From JACKIC01 sp964543795 (GTDB taxonomy: Bacteria; Planctomycetota; UBA1135; UBA2386), in assembly GCA_964543795.1 (NCBI GenBank), contig CAZIZN010000002.1, positions 62,001 to 126,000 on the forward strand: 64,000 nt of DNA. Reading direction: 5' to 3'. Positions 33,776-42,320 of the stretch are shown one piece after another (positions within the stretch are counted from its first letter, which is position 1; each line of letters begins with the position of its first letter). The notes beneath the pieces are model-generated. The model ran no database searches and was not told the DNA's origin. It saw only the letters and a program-made list of their open reading frames with translations. Made by a program: the position numbers and the translations under genes.

Positions 33776-35545
33776 TCAGGCGTCGATCGCGTAGCGCTTG
33801 AGCTTCTCGTAGAGCGTGGATGCGGCGATGCCCAGGGCCTGCGCCGCCTTCGCCCGGTTGCCGCCGACGCGCTGCAACACCTCGCGGATGTGCGCCGCCT
33901 CGACCTGATCGAGCGTGGCGATGTCCGAAGCGGGGGGCTGGAAGGTGTGTTCGCTGAAGTGCTCCGGCAGATGGCGCGGCGCGATCGGCTGGCCGCCCGC
34001 GCGCGCCGCCGCCTGCTCGAGCACGTGGCGCAGTTCGCGGATGTTGCCGGACCAGGGGTGGCCGGTGAGCGCGCGCTTGGCTCGTTCGCTGAGCAGGCGC
34101 GGCGCCCCATCGGGGCCGGGTCCCAGGTCCGAGAGGAACAGCTCGGCGAGCGTCAGGATGTCGCGGGCATCGCTGCGCAGCGGCGGGATCACGAACACGC
34201 GTCCGGCCACCGCGTCGAGCACCGGGCGCGCCCACTGTCCGGGATCCGATCCCGGCATCGACTCGCAGCCGATCACGAGCCGCGGCGCCAGAGAGCCTGC
34301 CGCGTGCCCGAGGGCCTCGAGGACCTGCTCTTGGATCGCGGGCGGCAGGGAGCAGAAGCCGTCGACGAACAGGGTGCCGCCGCGGGCTCGCTCGATCGCG
34401 CCCGGTGTGCCCGCGTCGCCGAGGAGCTCCGCGACGCACCGATCCGGCGGCAGCGAGCCGACCGAGGTGGACACGAACGGCGCCTTCGCGCGAGTGCCTT
34501 CGGCGTGCAGGTAGTGCGCGAGTTCCTCGGCTTCGCTGCCCGACTCGCCGACGAGCGCGATGATGCGTTCGTCGTTGGCTCGTTCGCGGAGCTGCTGGCG
34601 GATCTCGTGCAGTCGCGTGCTCGCGAGCAGCGCCTGATGCGCAACCGTGCCCTGGAAGCGCAGTCGCTGCACTTCGTCGCGGAGTCGTTGGCGTTCTTGC
34701 GTCTCCTGCAGGCGATGCCAGATCACCCTGCCGAGCGCACGGCCCAGTCGAAGCAGTTCCTGGCCGTTCGGAGCGTCGGGGAGCGGCTCCTCGACGACCA
34801 TGAGCCCGTCCGGGCCTGGACCCAGCGGCACCAGCATGCGATGTACCGAGCGATCCCGGTCCTGCGTGGTGATCAGGTTGGGGCGCCCGAGGCGGCGTGC
34901 GTCGCGGAGCATCTGCTCGGGGATGCGGATCTCCCCGCATGGGCCCATCGCGTCGAGGGTCGCCAGGGTTTCGATCCCCTCGTCGCTGCGGAACCGCGCG
35001 ATGAGGCCGCGTCGCCGGCCCGTCAGGTTGAGTGCCAGTTCGATCAGCGGTTCGGCGACGTCCTCGAGGTCGCCGAGGTCCGCGAAGGTCCACTCGATGC
35101 GTTCGAGCACCTTGCGCGCGGCGGCGACGAAGGTGTTCTGGCCGTTCTGCGCATTCAGCAGCTCGTCGTCGATCACCTCGCGCGAGAGCACGATGGTGGA
35201 TTCCGTGGCCGGCAGGACGGGAGCCGGCTGGTTGCGGCGCTCGAGGGTCAGCCGCGTGAGGCCGACCAGCAGCGTCTGGCCGACTTCGAGCGAGCCTTCG
35301 GGCTGAGGTTTGCCTTCGAGCAGGATCGGGTTGCTGCCGCCGAGGTCCTTGAAGCGGAAGCTCTCCCCGGATCGCTCGATCAGCACGTGGCGTCGGCTCA
35401 CCGTGGGGTCGCGGATCACGATCGAGCAGTCGTCTGCCCGTCCGAGAACCCAACGCTCTCCCGACAAGGGGATCGTGCGCACCGAACCGTTGCCGAAGAC
35501 GAGGAGGCGGTAGGCGGCCCGCTGCTGTTCCTGGAGCTGTTGCAT
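33776..35545 (-). CDS. FHA-GAF protein with degenerate sigma-54 activator domain
   Basis: The 589-residue protein has an FHA domain (residues about 30-100; LGR, TVSRRHV and GGSNPI intact) for phosphothreonine binding. A GAF-like region spans about 150-285, an AAA+ domain 300-510 and a Fis-type helix-turn-helix 555-588 (NRAKAAQALGIAASTLYEKL). The AAA+ part is eroded. The Walker A site reads GESGSEAEE (334-342) instead of GETGTGKE, the sigma-54-contact loop GAFTGA is GTPGAI (379-384), and Walker B is LFVDGF without Glu. It should bind DNA and a phosphoprotein but not hydrolyse ATP or activate sigma-54. Confidence 0.85.
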   Translation of the reverse strand: MQQLQEQQRAAYRLLVFGNGSVRTIPLSGERWVLGRADDCSIVIRDPTVSRRHVLIERSGESFRFKDLGGSNPILLEGKPQPEGSLEVGQTLLVGLTRLTLERRNQPAPVLPATESTIVLSREVIDDELLNAQNGQNTFVAAARKVLERIEWTFADLGDLEDVAEPLIELALNLTGRRRGLIARFRSDEGIETLATLDAMGPCGEIRIPEQMLRDARRLGRPNLITTQDRDRSVHRMLVPLGPGPDGLMVVEEPLPDAPNGQELLRLGRALGRVIWHRLQETQERQRLRDEVQRLRFQGTVAHQALLASTRLHEIRQQLRERANDERIIALVGESGSEAEELAHYLHAEGTRAKAPFVSTSVGSLPPDRCVAELLGDAGTPGAIERARGGTLFVDGFCSLPPAIQEQVLEALGHAAGSLAPRLVIGCESMPGSDPGQWARPVLDAVAGRVFVIPPLRSDARDILTLAELFLSDLGPGPDGAPRLLSERAKRALTGHPWSGNIRELRHVLEQAAARAGGQPIAPRHLPEHFSEHTFQPPASDIATLDQVEAAHIREVLQRVGGNRAKAAQALGIAASTLYEKLKRYAIDA

Positions 35546-35861
35546 GTCGTGTTCCGAGGATCGTGTCCGGCGGCATGCTCCAGGAATCGGAGTCCACGGT
35601 CAAGATGGCGCAGTCGAGTTGGAAAAGTGGAGTGTGCTCCTTGACGGCGGTCCCCGTGGCGATACCGTCGGTGCCCGCAGGGTGGTGAAGGAGATCAAGT
35701 TGCGTTCGCCGGACGGCCCTCCGTGCCGGTCCGCCGGCCCGGGCCAGCCAGGGTCGGGAGCCAGGTCGACATCCGCCAAGGTCGCGCTTCGACCGGCACG
35801 CTTCGGAATCCGATCCGGCTCGGCTCCGAGCCGGCGGGTCATTGTGCCGATATCCCCCCGC
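35546..35861. promoter_or_regulatory. divergent intergenic region with weak promoter-like elements
   Basis: No gene is supported in these 316 bp between the FHA protein and the DUF1444 gene. On the plus strand TTGACG (35641-35646) is followed after 16 bp by TACCGT (35663-35668). On the minus strand TTGACC (35603-35598) is followed after 17 bp by GAGCAT (35580-35575), about 30 bp before the FHA start. Both are weak sigma-70-like matches. The plus-strand open frame here lacks coding similarity. Confidence 0.35.
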
Positions 35862-36725
35862 ATGTGGGGCTGGGCCGTGGCAGGCTGGATGACGTTCGCC
35901 GTGGTCGCGACGGTGCTGCACATCCGCTGGCGTCGTACGCATCCTTCCTGTGCACCGGAAGTCGCCGCGTTCATGCTGCGGTTCGAAACGGAGCTGGCCA
36001 GGTCGCACCCGAAGGTGGATTTCCTGGGGCTGCTGCCGGATCGGTTCGCCTGCCTGTTGCGCGTCGACGGTCAGGAGACACCGGTGGCGCTCCACGAGGC
36101 GTTCCGCCACAGCCAGGCCTTTCCCGAGGCCTTCGCCGCGATGGTCGCGCGGCTGCTCGACGACGTGCGGGCGGTCGGGCTGGATCGGGTGGACGACGTC
36201 GATTTCGCGGCGGCTGCCCCGATGATCCTGCCGCAGATCCGCAGCAGTTCCTGGCTCGACGCGCAGGGCCGCTTCGGCGAGTCCGCTCTCGTGTATCGGC
36301 GCCTCAACGACGACCTCGTCGCGGTCTACGTGCTCGACGATCCGCACAGCATGATCTTCGTGTGCCGTGCGCACCTGCAGCGATGGCGCAAGACCGAGGA
36401 CGATCTGCACAACCTCGCGGTGGCCAACCTCGCGCGCATGGCCGGTGGGCGATTGTCGGCGGCGGCCGCGGCGCGCCGCCCGTTCGTCCTGCAGACCGGC
36501 GACGGCTACGACGCGGCGCGTGTGTTCCTCCTCGAAGAGGCGGACGACCTGCTCGTGGCGATTCCCGACCGAGACACCCTCTGGGTCGGTGGCGCCGAAG
36601 GGCAGGACATCGAGCAGCTGATGGCCACCACGACCGCGATCTCGGCCACGGCCGCCCATCCGGTCTCGCCGCAGGTCTGGCGTCTCAGCGGTGGGCGGCT
36701 CGAGCCGTGGTCAGCTCGGAGCTGA
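35862..36725 (+). CDS. DUF1444 family protein with N-terminal membrane helix
   Basis: The 287-residue protein has one N-terminal helix (WAVAGWMTFAVVATVLHI), which may be a membrane anchor, then a domain like DUF1444 (YtpQ). The matching segments are PMILPQIRSSSWLD, VYRRLNDDLVAVYVLDD, MIFVCRAHLQRW and DLHNLAVANLAR. The function of this family is unknown. ATG 35862 was chosen because it gives the helix directly; an in-frame GTG slightly upstream is possible. The 3' end overlaps the convergent secreted protein by 41 bp. Confidence 0.7.
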   Translation: MWGWAVAGWMTFAVVATVLHIRWRRTHPSCAPEVAAFMLRFETELARSHPKVDFLGLLPDRFACLLRVDGQETPVALHEAFRHSQAFPEAFAAMVARLLDDVRAVGLDRVDDVDFAAAAPMILPQIRSSSWLDAQGRFGESALVYRRLNDDLVAVYVLDDPHSMIFVCRAHLQRWRKTEDDLHNLAVANLARMAGGRLSAAAAARRPFVLQTGDGYDAARVFLLEEADDLLVAIPDRDTLWVGGAEGQDIEQLMATTTAISATAAHPVSPQVWRLSGGRLEPWSARS

Positions 36726-37491
36726 TCGGCACCCGCGTGTCGTCCGGGACCCGGAAGGCTACGGCCCGCCGGGGATCGACCGGGTCGCGCAGTTCGTAGC
36801 GGCCGCCGCCCAGCACCAGCGTCGTCGAGCCGTCGCCGGACAGGAACATGCCCGTCGATGGCAACTGCATCGGCAGCCAGCGAGGGTCGTCGGTACGCGT
36901 GAGGCGCCACGGACCGAGACTGGCTCGATCCAGCGGCGGCTCGGTGAGCGCGAAGGTCACGGTCGCCACCGCGACGGACAACCGCACGTCGATCGGCGCC
37001 GCGCGTCGCAGGTCGCTGGCTGCCACCACGCTGCGCGCCAGATACGCGAAGCGCGCGAATTCGGGCTGCTCCGCCACGGTGATCTCCAGATCCCATTGTG
37101 CCGGCACGGTCGCAACCACGGTCACGGCGCCGTCCCCGGCGACGGTGCCGCCGGCGAGTGGCGTCCACGCGAAGCCCGCACCCGTGGTGCTCGCGAAGGT
37201 GCCGAGACCGATCCGGGCGCGCAGATCCTCCGGCAGTCCCGCCACCGTGCAGCGGAGTTCGCGGGTCTGCACGGCCGTGCTCGGCGCGGCCGCCGGGGCC
37301 GGGATCGTGCCGGCGAGTTCGGCGCGAGGCAGCCGCGTGGGCAGAGCGAGGGGGGAGAGTCCGGGCGGCGCGACCGGTGCCCCGGCCACGGGCGCGGGTG
37401 CGCGCTGGAACGACAGCAGGCAGCTGTAGGCCGCGACGACGGCGCCCACGGCGATGACGAGGGCGGTGAGCAGTGCGAAGAACGTGCGAAT
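36685..37491 (-). CDS. secreted protein of unknown function, probable AUU start
   Basis: The 268-residue product is all-beta in character (FARFAYLARSVVAAS, APIDVRLSVAVATVTFAL, YELRDPVDPRRAVAFRV) after a Pro/Ala linker. No ATG, GTG or TTG in frame gives a signal peptide. Starting at ATT 37491 gives an ideal one (RTFFALLTALVIAVGAVVAAY), and GGGAG lies seven bases upstream. The first conventional start, GTG 37449, would cut the hydrophobic segment. It lies 81 bp downstream of the large regulatory-repeat protein and shares its strand, so cotranscription is possible. The role is probably in the envelope. Confidence 0.6.
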   Translation of the reverse strand: MRTFFALLTALVIAVGAVVAAYSCLLSFQRAPAPVAGAPVAPPGLSPLALPTRLPRAELAGTIPAPAAAPSTAVQTRELRCTVAGLPEDLRARIGLGTFASTTGAGFAWTPLAGGTVAGDGAVTVVATVPAQWDLEITVAEQPEFARFAYLARSVVAASDLRRAAPIDVRLSVAVATVTFALTEPPLDRASLGPWRLTRTDDPRWLPMQLPSTGMFLSGDGSTTLVLGGGRYELRDPVDPRRAVAFRVPDDTRVPISSELTTARAAHR

Positions 37492-37572
37492 CGTGTGGCT
37501 CCCGGCGAAGGCGTGCAGTCTACCGCGCCGTCGCGATCGCCGTCAGCGGTCGCCGCATCGACAGCGACCCTC

Positions 37573-40548
37573 TCAGCGGTTGCGCGGCGTCGGCGCCGGC
37601 GAACTGCCGTTGGCGTCGGTGCGCGGTTTCCCGGGGGTCGCGCTGACCTGTGTCGAGCCGGCGCCCACCACGACCGTGGTCGTGGTGCGCTCACGCCCGT
37701 CGAGGGTCAGCACGAGCAGGTAGTTGTCGGGGCGCAGCATGTCGAAGCGGAACCTGCCACCGTCGATCCGTGCGTCGAAGGTGGAATTACCCTGCTGACG
37801 GCGCCACTGGTTGAAGTTCTCGGGCAGTTCGGTGAGACCCGGCACGAGCGTGACGTTGCCGCGCAGTTGCGCGATGGTGCCCGTGCCGTCGTCGCTGACC
37901 GTGCCCTCGAGCGTGCTCGTGGTGACTGCGATCGAGCGCTCCACGACCGTGTCCGCTGCCACGGCGAGGACCTCCTCGTGGAGCACACCGCCGCGGCGCC
38001 CGCCGGCGCGCACGCGCAGCCGGTAGTCGCCGGCAGGCACGTTCTTGATCGAGAAGCGGCCCGAGTTCGCGACCGCGCCCTGCATCGTCCGGCCGAAGTT
38101 CATGAAACCGCGGCCCGATCCGCCGTTGGCGGGCTGTGCGCCGCCGTCCGACTCGCGCGTGAGTTCGATCTGGAAACCCTTCGCGGGTTCGCCGTTGTGC
38201 AGCACGCTGCCCTCGACGGCGCCGACCTGCGGGCGAACGAGCGTCACGTCGAGCTTCGAGTCCTCACCGCCCTTCACCTGCACGTCGGCGGTCAGCGAGC
38301 CGTCGAACATCTGCGGCCCGAGTTCGCGCATCAGTTCCTGGGGCGAGCCGATCCAGCTGCGCACCACGTAGCTGCCGGGCGCGAGGTCGGTGATGCGGTA
38401 GCTGCCGTCGGGCGACACTTCCGCGGTGCGGAACGGGCCACCGCCGCCCGGGCCGCGCCCGCGCATCAGTGCGCCCATGCCGCCGCCTTGCCCGGCCTGG
38501 GCCGACGGCAGCACGATGGCGCCCACGCGCGCCTCGGCGACCTCCTCGGCGCGGATGCCCCGCACGGTGCCGACGATCGCACCCAGCAGGCCGAGTTCGA
38601 GCACCTGTCCGGAGCTGTCCGCGGCCAGCACGAAGGTCTCACCCGTCGCGTCGGAGAAGCCGCGTGCGCTCGCGGAGAGCCGGTAGCTCCCCGGAGCCGC
38701 GTGCTTGATCACGAAGCCGCCTTCGCCGTCCGTGCGCGCCTCGAGCGTCTGTTGGAAGTTCCGGACCTGCTGCGCGAACGCGCGCGCCATCGCTTCCATG
38801 TCGCCTCCTTGGCCGGCGTCGCCCCCGCGCTGGCCGCGACCGCCGCGGCCCGTGCGCGCCGGGCCGTCGTTGCTGGCCGCCGGGCGCAGTTCGACGCGGG
38901 CATCGCGCACGGGACTGCCGCGCTCGTCGCGCACCACGCCGGCAACGTAGAAGCCGCGATCCAACGCGATGCTCAGCGTCGCGGGGGCGGCGTTGAGGCG
39001 GAGCTCGAGTTCCTGCGAGCGGTACCGCGTGTGGTCGGGCGATTCGACGTGCACCTCGTAGACGCCTTCTTGCAGGCCCGTCAGGACGAACTCGCCATTG
39101 GGGTGACGCTCGGGCTCGCCGGCCTCGCGCGCGCCGCGTCCGCCGTTGGGAGCCTGCTGCGGCATGCCGCGGCGCATGTCGCCCATCTGGGCGCGCATCG
39201 ATTCCATCTGCAGGCGCAGTTGTTGCCGCTCTTCGTCGCCGAGATTGCCGTCGCGCATGCGCGTCATGATCTGGTTCCAGTCCGCGGCGGCGGCTCCCGC
39301 CACCGGCAGTCCGCGCAGTCGGACGGCGCGAACTGCGAACAGCGAGACGGGCGACTGGTCGGATCCGTCGAGCACGCGCCCGGCGATGCGCAGTCCGTCC
39401 TGGAGCGTGACGACGATCGGCTGGCCCAGCGTCGGGTCGATCGGCTCCTGTCGGCCGTCGAGATACCCATCCGCGCTGGCATCGAGCGTCATCGGCGTCG
39501 ACGGCAGGTGCTCGAGGAAGAACCTGCCCTGATCGTCGGTGGTCGCGGTGTGGTCGCCGCCGCCGAAGACGCGGCCGTTCATGCCGCCGCGAGCGCCGGG
39601 ACCGCGATTGCCCTGACCGCGCTCGAACTGGCTCCACTCGATGCGGCCGCGCAGCGTGACGGTGGCCTTGGCGATCGGCTGGCCGCGCGTATCGCGCACG
39701 AAGCCGGTGACCTCGTATCCCGGTCCGAGCCGGATGTCGTCGAGGTCGACCACCGCTTCCTCCTCGACGGCGAAGGTCGGCGAGCGTCCCTCCGTGTGGC
39801 GTTTCGCGGTCACGCGAACGCTCCAGTCGCCCGCTGCGGCGTGCTGGAGGCGGAAGAAGCCGTTGTTGTCCGTCGCCACGTCCGCGATGAGCTTGTCGCG
39901 GTCGCGCACGAACCGCAGCGGGTTGCCGTTCTCGGGCTGCACCTGCACGGCGGCGCCGGCGACGCCGTTGCCGTCGAGGTCGGTCACGCGGCCCGTCACG
40001 GAACCTCCTTGGGTCAGCGCCAGGTCGCCGAGATCGACTTCCGCACCGATCGCCCCGAGGTTCTTGTCGAAGATGCCGACGGCGTGCTTGGGATGGGCGA
40101 CCTGCAGCGACACGCGCAGATTGCGGTAGGCCTGACCCTGGAAGGCGAAACGGCCGTCGCTGTCGGTGATCACCGGGTCGGGCACACGCCGTTGCCGACC
40201 TTGCGGACCGCCGCGCTGATCGCCGCGACCGAAGTCGAGCCAGACCTTCGCCGCCGGCACGGGGGCCCGGAACTTGTCGACGATGCGTCCCCGCAGCACC
40301 GCATCGACGCGGGCGCCGCCGCCGTCCGCGGCGACCGGCGACACGTCGACGGCGGTGCGATCGACCGCTCCGTCCTGCGCCAGGGCATCCGCGGCCTCGG
40401 CGGCGGCGGCTTCGTCCGGCACCTCCAGCTCGTCGTCGGCGGACCAGCGCACCAACGGAGGTTCGTCGCTGGAGAACAGGCCGGGGACCAGCAGCAGGCC
40501 ACCGACGAGAAGGACGGCGGCCAGCAGCAACAGGGTGATCTTGTGCAT
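37573..40548 (-). CDS. large secreted protein with carboxypeptidase-regulatory-like repeats
   Basis: The 991-residue protein has an N-terminal signal/anchor helix (ITLLLLAAVLLVGGLLLVPG). Then come about seven or eight beta-sandwich modules of the carboxypeptidase-regulatory type, each with a 'G-x-V-x-D--G-x-P-v--A-x-V' opening and 'T-D-x-x-G-x-F-x' centre. Examples are GRVTDLDGNGVAGAAV, TDNNGFFRLQH, TGFVRDTRGQPIAKATV and TTDDQGRFFLEHLP. Gly/Arg-rich inserts (RTGRGGRGQRGG) break some modules. Such proteins are typical of planctomycetes and are thought to act at the cell surface; no enzyme domain is visible. AGGA precedes the ATG by 8 bases. Confidence 0.82.
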   Translation of the reverse strand: MHKITLLLLAAVLLVGGLLLVPGLFSSDEPPLVRWSADDELEVPDEAAAAEAADALAQDGAVDRTAVDVSPVAADGGGARVDAVLRGRIVDKFRAPVPAAKVWLDFGRGDQRGGPQGRQRRVPDPVITDSDGRFAFQGQAYRNLRVSLQVAHPKHAVGIFDKNLGAIGAEVDLGDLALTQGGSVTGRVTDLDGNGVAGAAVQVQPENGNPLRFVRDRDKLIADVATDNNGFFRLQHAAAGDWSVRVTAKRHTEGRSPTFAVEEEAVVDLDDIRLGPGYEVTGFVRDTRGQPIAKATVTLRGRIEWSQFERGQGNRGPGARGGMNGRVFGGGDHTATTDDQGRFFLEHLPSTPMTLDASADGYLDGRQEPIDPTLGQPIVVTLQDGLRIAGRVLDGSDQSPVSLFAVRAVRLRGLPVAGAAAADWNQIMTRMRDGNLGDEERQQLRLQMESMRAQMGDMRRGMPQQAPNGGRGAREAGEPERHPNGEFVLTGLQEGVYEVHVESPDHTRYRSQELELRLNAAPATLSIALDRGFYVAGVVRDERGSPVRDARVELRPAASNDGPARTGRGGRGQRGGDAGQGGDMEAMARAFAQQVRNFQQTLEARTDGEGGFVIKHAAPGSYRLSASARGFSDATGETFVLAADSSGQVLELGLLGAIVGTVRGIRAEEVAEARVGAIVLPSAQAGQGGGMGALMRGRGPGGGGPFRTAEVSPDGSYRITDLAPGSYVVRSWIGSPQELMRELGPQMFDGSLTADVQVKGGEDSKLDVTLVRPQVGAVEGSVLHNGEPAKGFQIELTRESDGGAQPANGGSGRGFMNFGRTMQGAVANSGRFSIKNVPAGDYRLRVRAGGRRGGVLHEEVLAVAADTVVERSIAVTTSTLEGTVSDDGTGTIAQLRGNVTLVPGLTELPENFNQWRRQQGNSTFDARIDGGRFRFDMLRPDNYLLVLTLDGRERTTTTVVVGAGSTQVSATPGKPRTDANGSSPAPTPRNR

Positions 40549-40584
40549 TCGGTTGGTCCTGCACCAGGTCGGCAGCAGGGGCGC

Positions 40585-40613
40585 CTATTACGGCGGGTCG
40601 GCCGACTTCCCGA
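40585..40613 (-). promoter_or_regulatory. possible promoter for the regulatory-repeat gene
   Basis: On the minus strand TCGGGA (40613-40608) and TAATAG (40590-40585) are separated by 17 bp, about 37 bp before the ATG at 40548. The -10 match is good and the -35 poor. If real, this gene need not depend on the riboswitch-controlled transcript upstream. Confidence 0.3.
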
Positions 40614-40650
40614 CAGGAGGGCGCTGTAACGACCTTGCACCCTGCGGTCT

Positions 40651-41991
40651 TCAGCGGCCGAGGTCGAAGTGCACCGGGTTCGAACTGCCGAGGTGTTCGC
40701 CCATGGCATCGATCGTCGCGAACTGGCCGGTGCAGGCGACCGCCGGCGACGCACCGGGGTTCGTGAACGGCACCGAGGCGCGCCCCTGGGCGTCGAAGGC
40801 GACGAAGCTCGTGTGCACGGGGCCCAGCAGTCCACTCTCCCAGTGCAAGGGCGACGCGAATCCCGGCACCGTGAGCACGCGCGGTGTCGCGGGTGATCCC
40901 AAACCGAGGGCGAGCAGACCCAAGCCGTTGCTGGGGCCGTGGATCAACCCGATGGAGAACGGACCCGACGGGACCGGTCCCGGCGGCGCCACGTCGGCCA
41001 GCGGGCGGCGGGAACGCACACTGCGCACCTGGCTCACCGCACCGTAGCTGGTCTCGTGCACGAGCAGCGTGGCGCCGGTCGGCTGGAACGGCTCGAAGAC
41101 TGCTGGCCCGCTGCCGCGCACCATCTGCAACGAGGTCGGCCCCAGCGTCGAGGCGCCGTGCACGATCAGGTCCGCGGCCGGCCGCGGCGACGTGGTCGCG
41201 AACGGAACCACGCTGACGCGATTGTTCCACCAGTCGACGAAGAACAGATCGCCCTCGGCGTCGAAGGCGAGATCCGACGCGGCGTCGATACCGCCGGCGA
41301 CCATCTGGCCGTGGTTCGGGCCCAGGACCTGGTTCGTGAGCAGCGCCTGCTCGATGCTGCTGCGCGCGTAGCGCAGGATCGTGGCCGTGCCCGGTGGCGG
41401 CGGGTACAGCGGGCTCGCGGACGCGAGGTGGAGATGCCCGTCGGGGCCCAGGGCAACCGGCCCCGACGCGCCCTGGATGCGCAGGAACACCTGCGTCGCG
41501 CCGGTCTGCAGATCGAGCACGAGGAAATCGTTGTCGGCCGACGACCATCCACCGGTCCGCGCCGAGACGATGGCGCGGCCCGCGTCGAGCAGGACGGCGT
41601 CGTAGTTGAGTGGCACCGTGGCCAGCGGCTGCGCCGGCGGCGGGCCGTTCAACGCTACGCGCCAGATGCCGTCGCGGCTGCTTTCGCCGAACAGCACGTG
41701 CCCCGCTCCCGCGTCGATGGTGAACGAACCGAATGCGGGCGCGGGCAGGTGCAGCAGGACCGTCGTGGCGCCGCCGCGCTGCAGCAGCAGGTCCTGGCCG
41801 TCGAACCAGACGAGGCCGGTTCCGACGTGGAGCACGTTGCCGGCGTTGGCGGGCAGGCTGCGAACCGCGCTCGAGTAGCCTTCGACGGGGTGTTGTGCCG
41901 TGAGGGCGGTGAGCTGGCACAGCGGTGCCAACGACGCGAGGAGCAGGGTGGGGGCGCGGCGCGAACCGGGCCCGTGGAGGGGAGCGATCAA
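40651..41991 (-). CDS. secreted beta-propeller-like protein under a cobalamin riboswitch
   Basis: The 446-residue product begins TTG with a signal peptide (APTLLLASLAPLCQLTALTAQ). Repeated strand groups of an NHL/SMP-30-like propeller follow: NVLHVGTGLVWFDGQDLLL, TIDAGAGHVLFGESSRDGIW, DLAFDAEGDLFFVDWWNNRVSVV. The C-terminal beta domain (IGLIHGPSNGLGLLALGLG, VACTGQFATIDAMG) resembles terminal modules I recall from secreted proteins of deep planctomycetes. The start is chosen because upstream codons lie inside the riboswitch; AGGTG is four bases before TTG. No enzyme motif is seen. The link to B12 rests on the leader only. Confidence 0.7.
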   Translation of the reverse strand: MIAPLHGPGSRRAPTLLLASLAPLCQLTALTAQHPVEGYSSAVRSLPANAGNVLHVGTGLVWFDGQDLLLQRGGATTVLLHLPAPAFGSFTIDAGAGHVLFGESSRDGIWRVALNGPPPAQPLATVPLNYDAVLLDAGRAIVSARTGGWSSADNDFLVLDLQTGATQVFLRIQGASGPVALGPDGHLHLASASPLYPPPPGTATILRYARSSIEQALLTNQVLGPNHGQMVAGGIDAASDLAFDAEGDLFFVDWWNNRVSVVPFATTSPRPAADLIVHGASTLGPTSLQMVRGSGPAVFEPFQPTGATLLVHETSYGAVSQVRSVRSRRPLADVAPPGPVPSGPFSIGLIHGPSNGLGLLALGLGSPATPRVLTVPGFASPLHWESGLLGPVHTSFVAFDAQGRASVPFTNPGASPAVACTGQFATIDAMGEHLGSSNPVHFDLGR

Positions 41992-42046
41992 GGAACACCT
42001 GGGCGTCGTCGCGCCCGGATCGGTCGATGCGGCCGGCGGTGAAGCC

Positions 42047-42200
42047 GGGTCCACGGGCGGATGTTCTGGCTCCCGGATCGGCCTACTCGCCAACCTTCCC
42101 AGGGCGGGCACACGCCGCCCCAGTGGTGTTCTGGCTTTCGTCCCCGGTAACAGCTGCGGGACAGCGCCGGGTTCGCACCGGCTTCCCCGCACGGGACCCC
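42047..42200 (-). promoter_or_regulatory. cobalamin (vitamin B12) riboswitch
   Basis: Read on the minus strand, the consensus elements occur in order. These are the P1-like GGGTCC (42199-42194), GGGGAAGCCGGTGCGAACC, CTGTCCCGCAGCTGT, the peripheral CACTGGGG...CCTGGGAAGG arm with GCGAGTAGG, and the B12 box GAGCCAGAACATCCGCC ending at 42056. GGACCC (42052-42047) closes P1. The aptamer ends about 55 nt before the TTG start at 41991. A GGGCG/CGCCC hairpin adjoins the AGGTG ribosome site, suggesting translational control. Confidence 0.92.
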
Positions 42201-42320
42201 CGCAATGCTAGGTTGCCGAGAGGCGGGAACAAGCGTCGAGTCCGGGGCTTGTCATGCAGCTGCCAGCGGCCATAAATGGGCTGGCGCGGCGTTCGCGCAC
42301 CTCGTCCCCACGCGAGCCAG

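Noticed and set aside
36691..40629. Plus-strand open frame of about 1300 codons
   Set aside because: Antisense to the regulatory-repeat protein; His/Arg/Ala-rich with no signal, fold or ribosome site.
42001..42192. N-terminal extension of the propeller-like protein through the riboswitch region
   Set aside because: The open frame there overlaps the conserved RNA and lacks a signal peptide; the TTG at 41991 gives a good one.
42047..42200. Riboswitch acting on the plus-strand QueG-like gene
   Set aside because: The B12 box and core read correctly only on the minus strand, so direct control of the plus gene is not supported.
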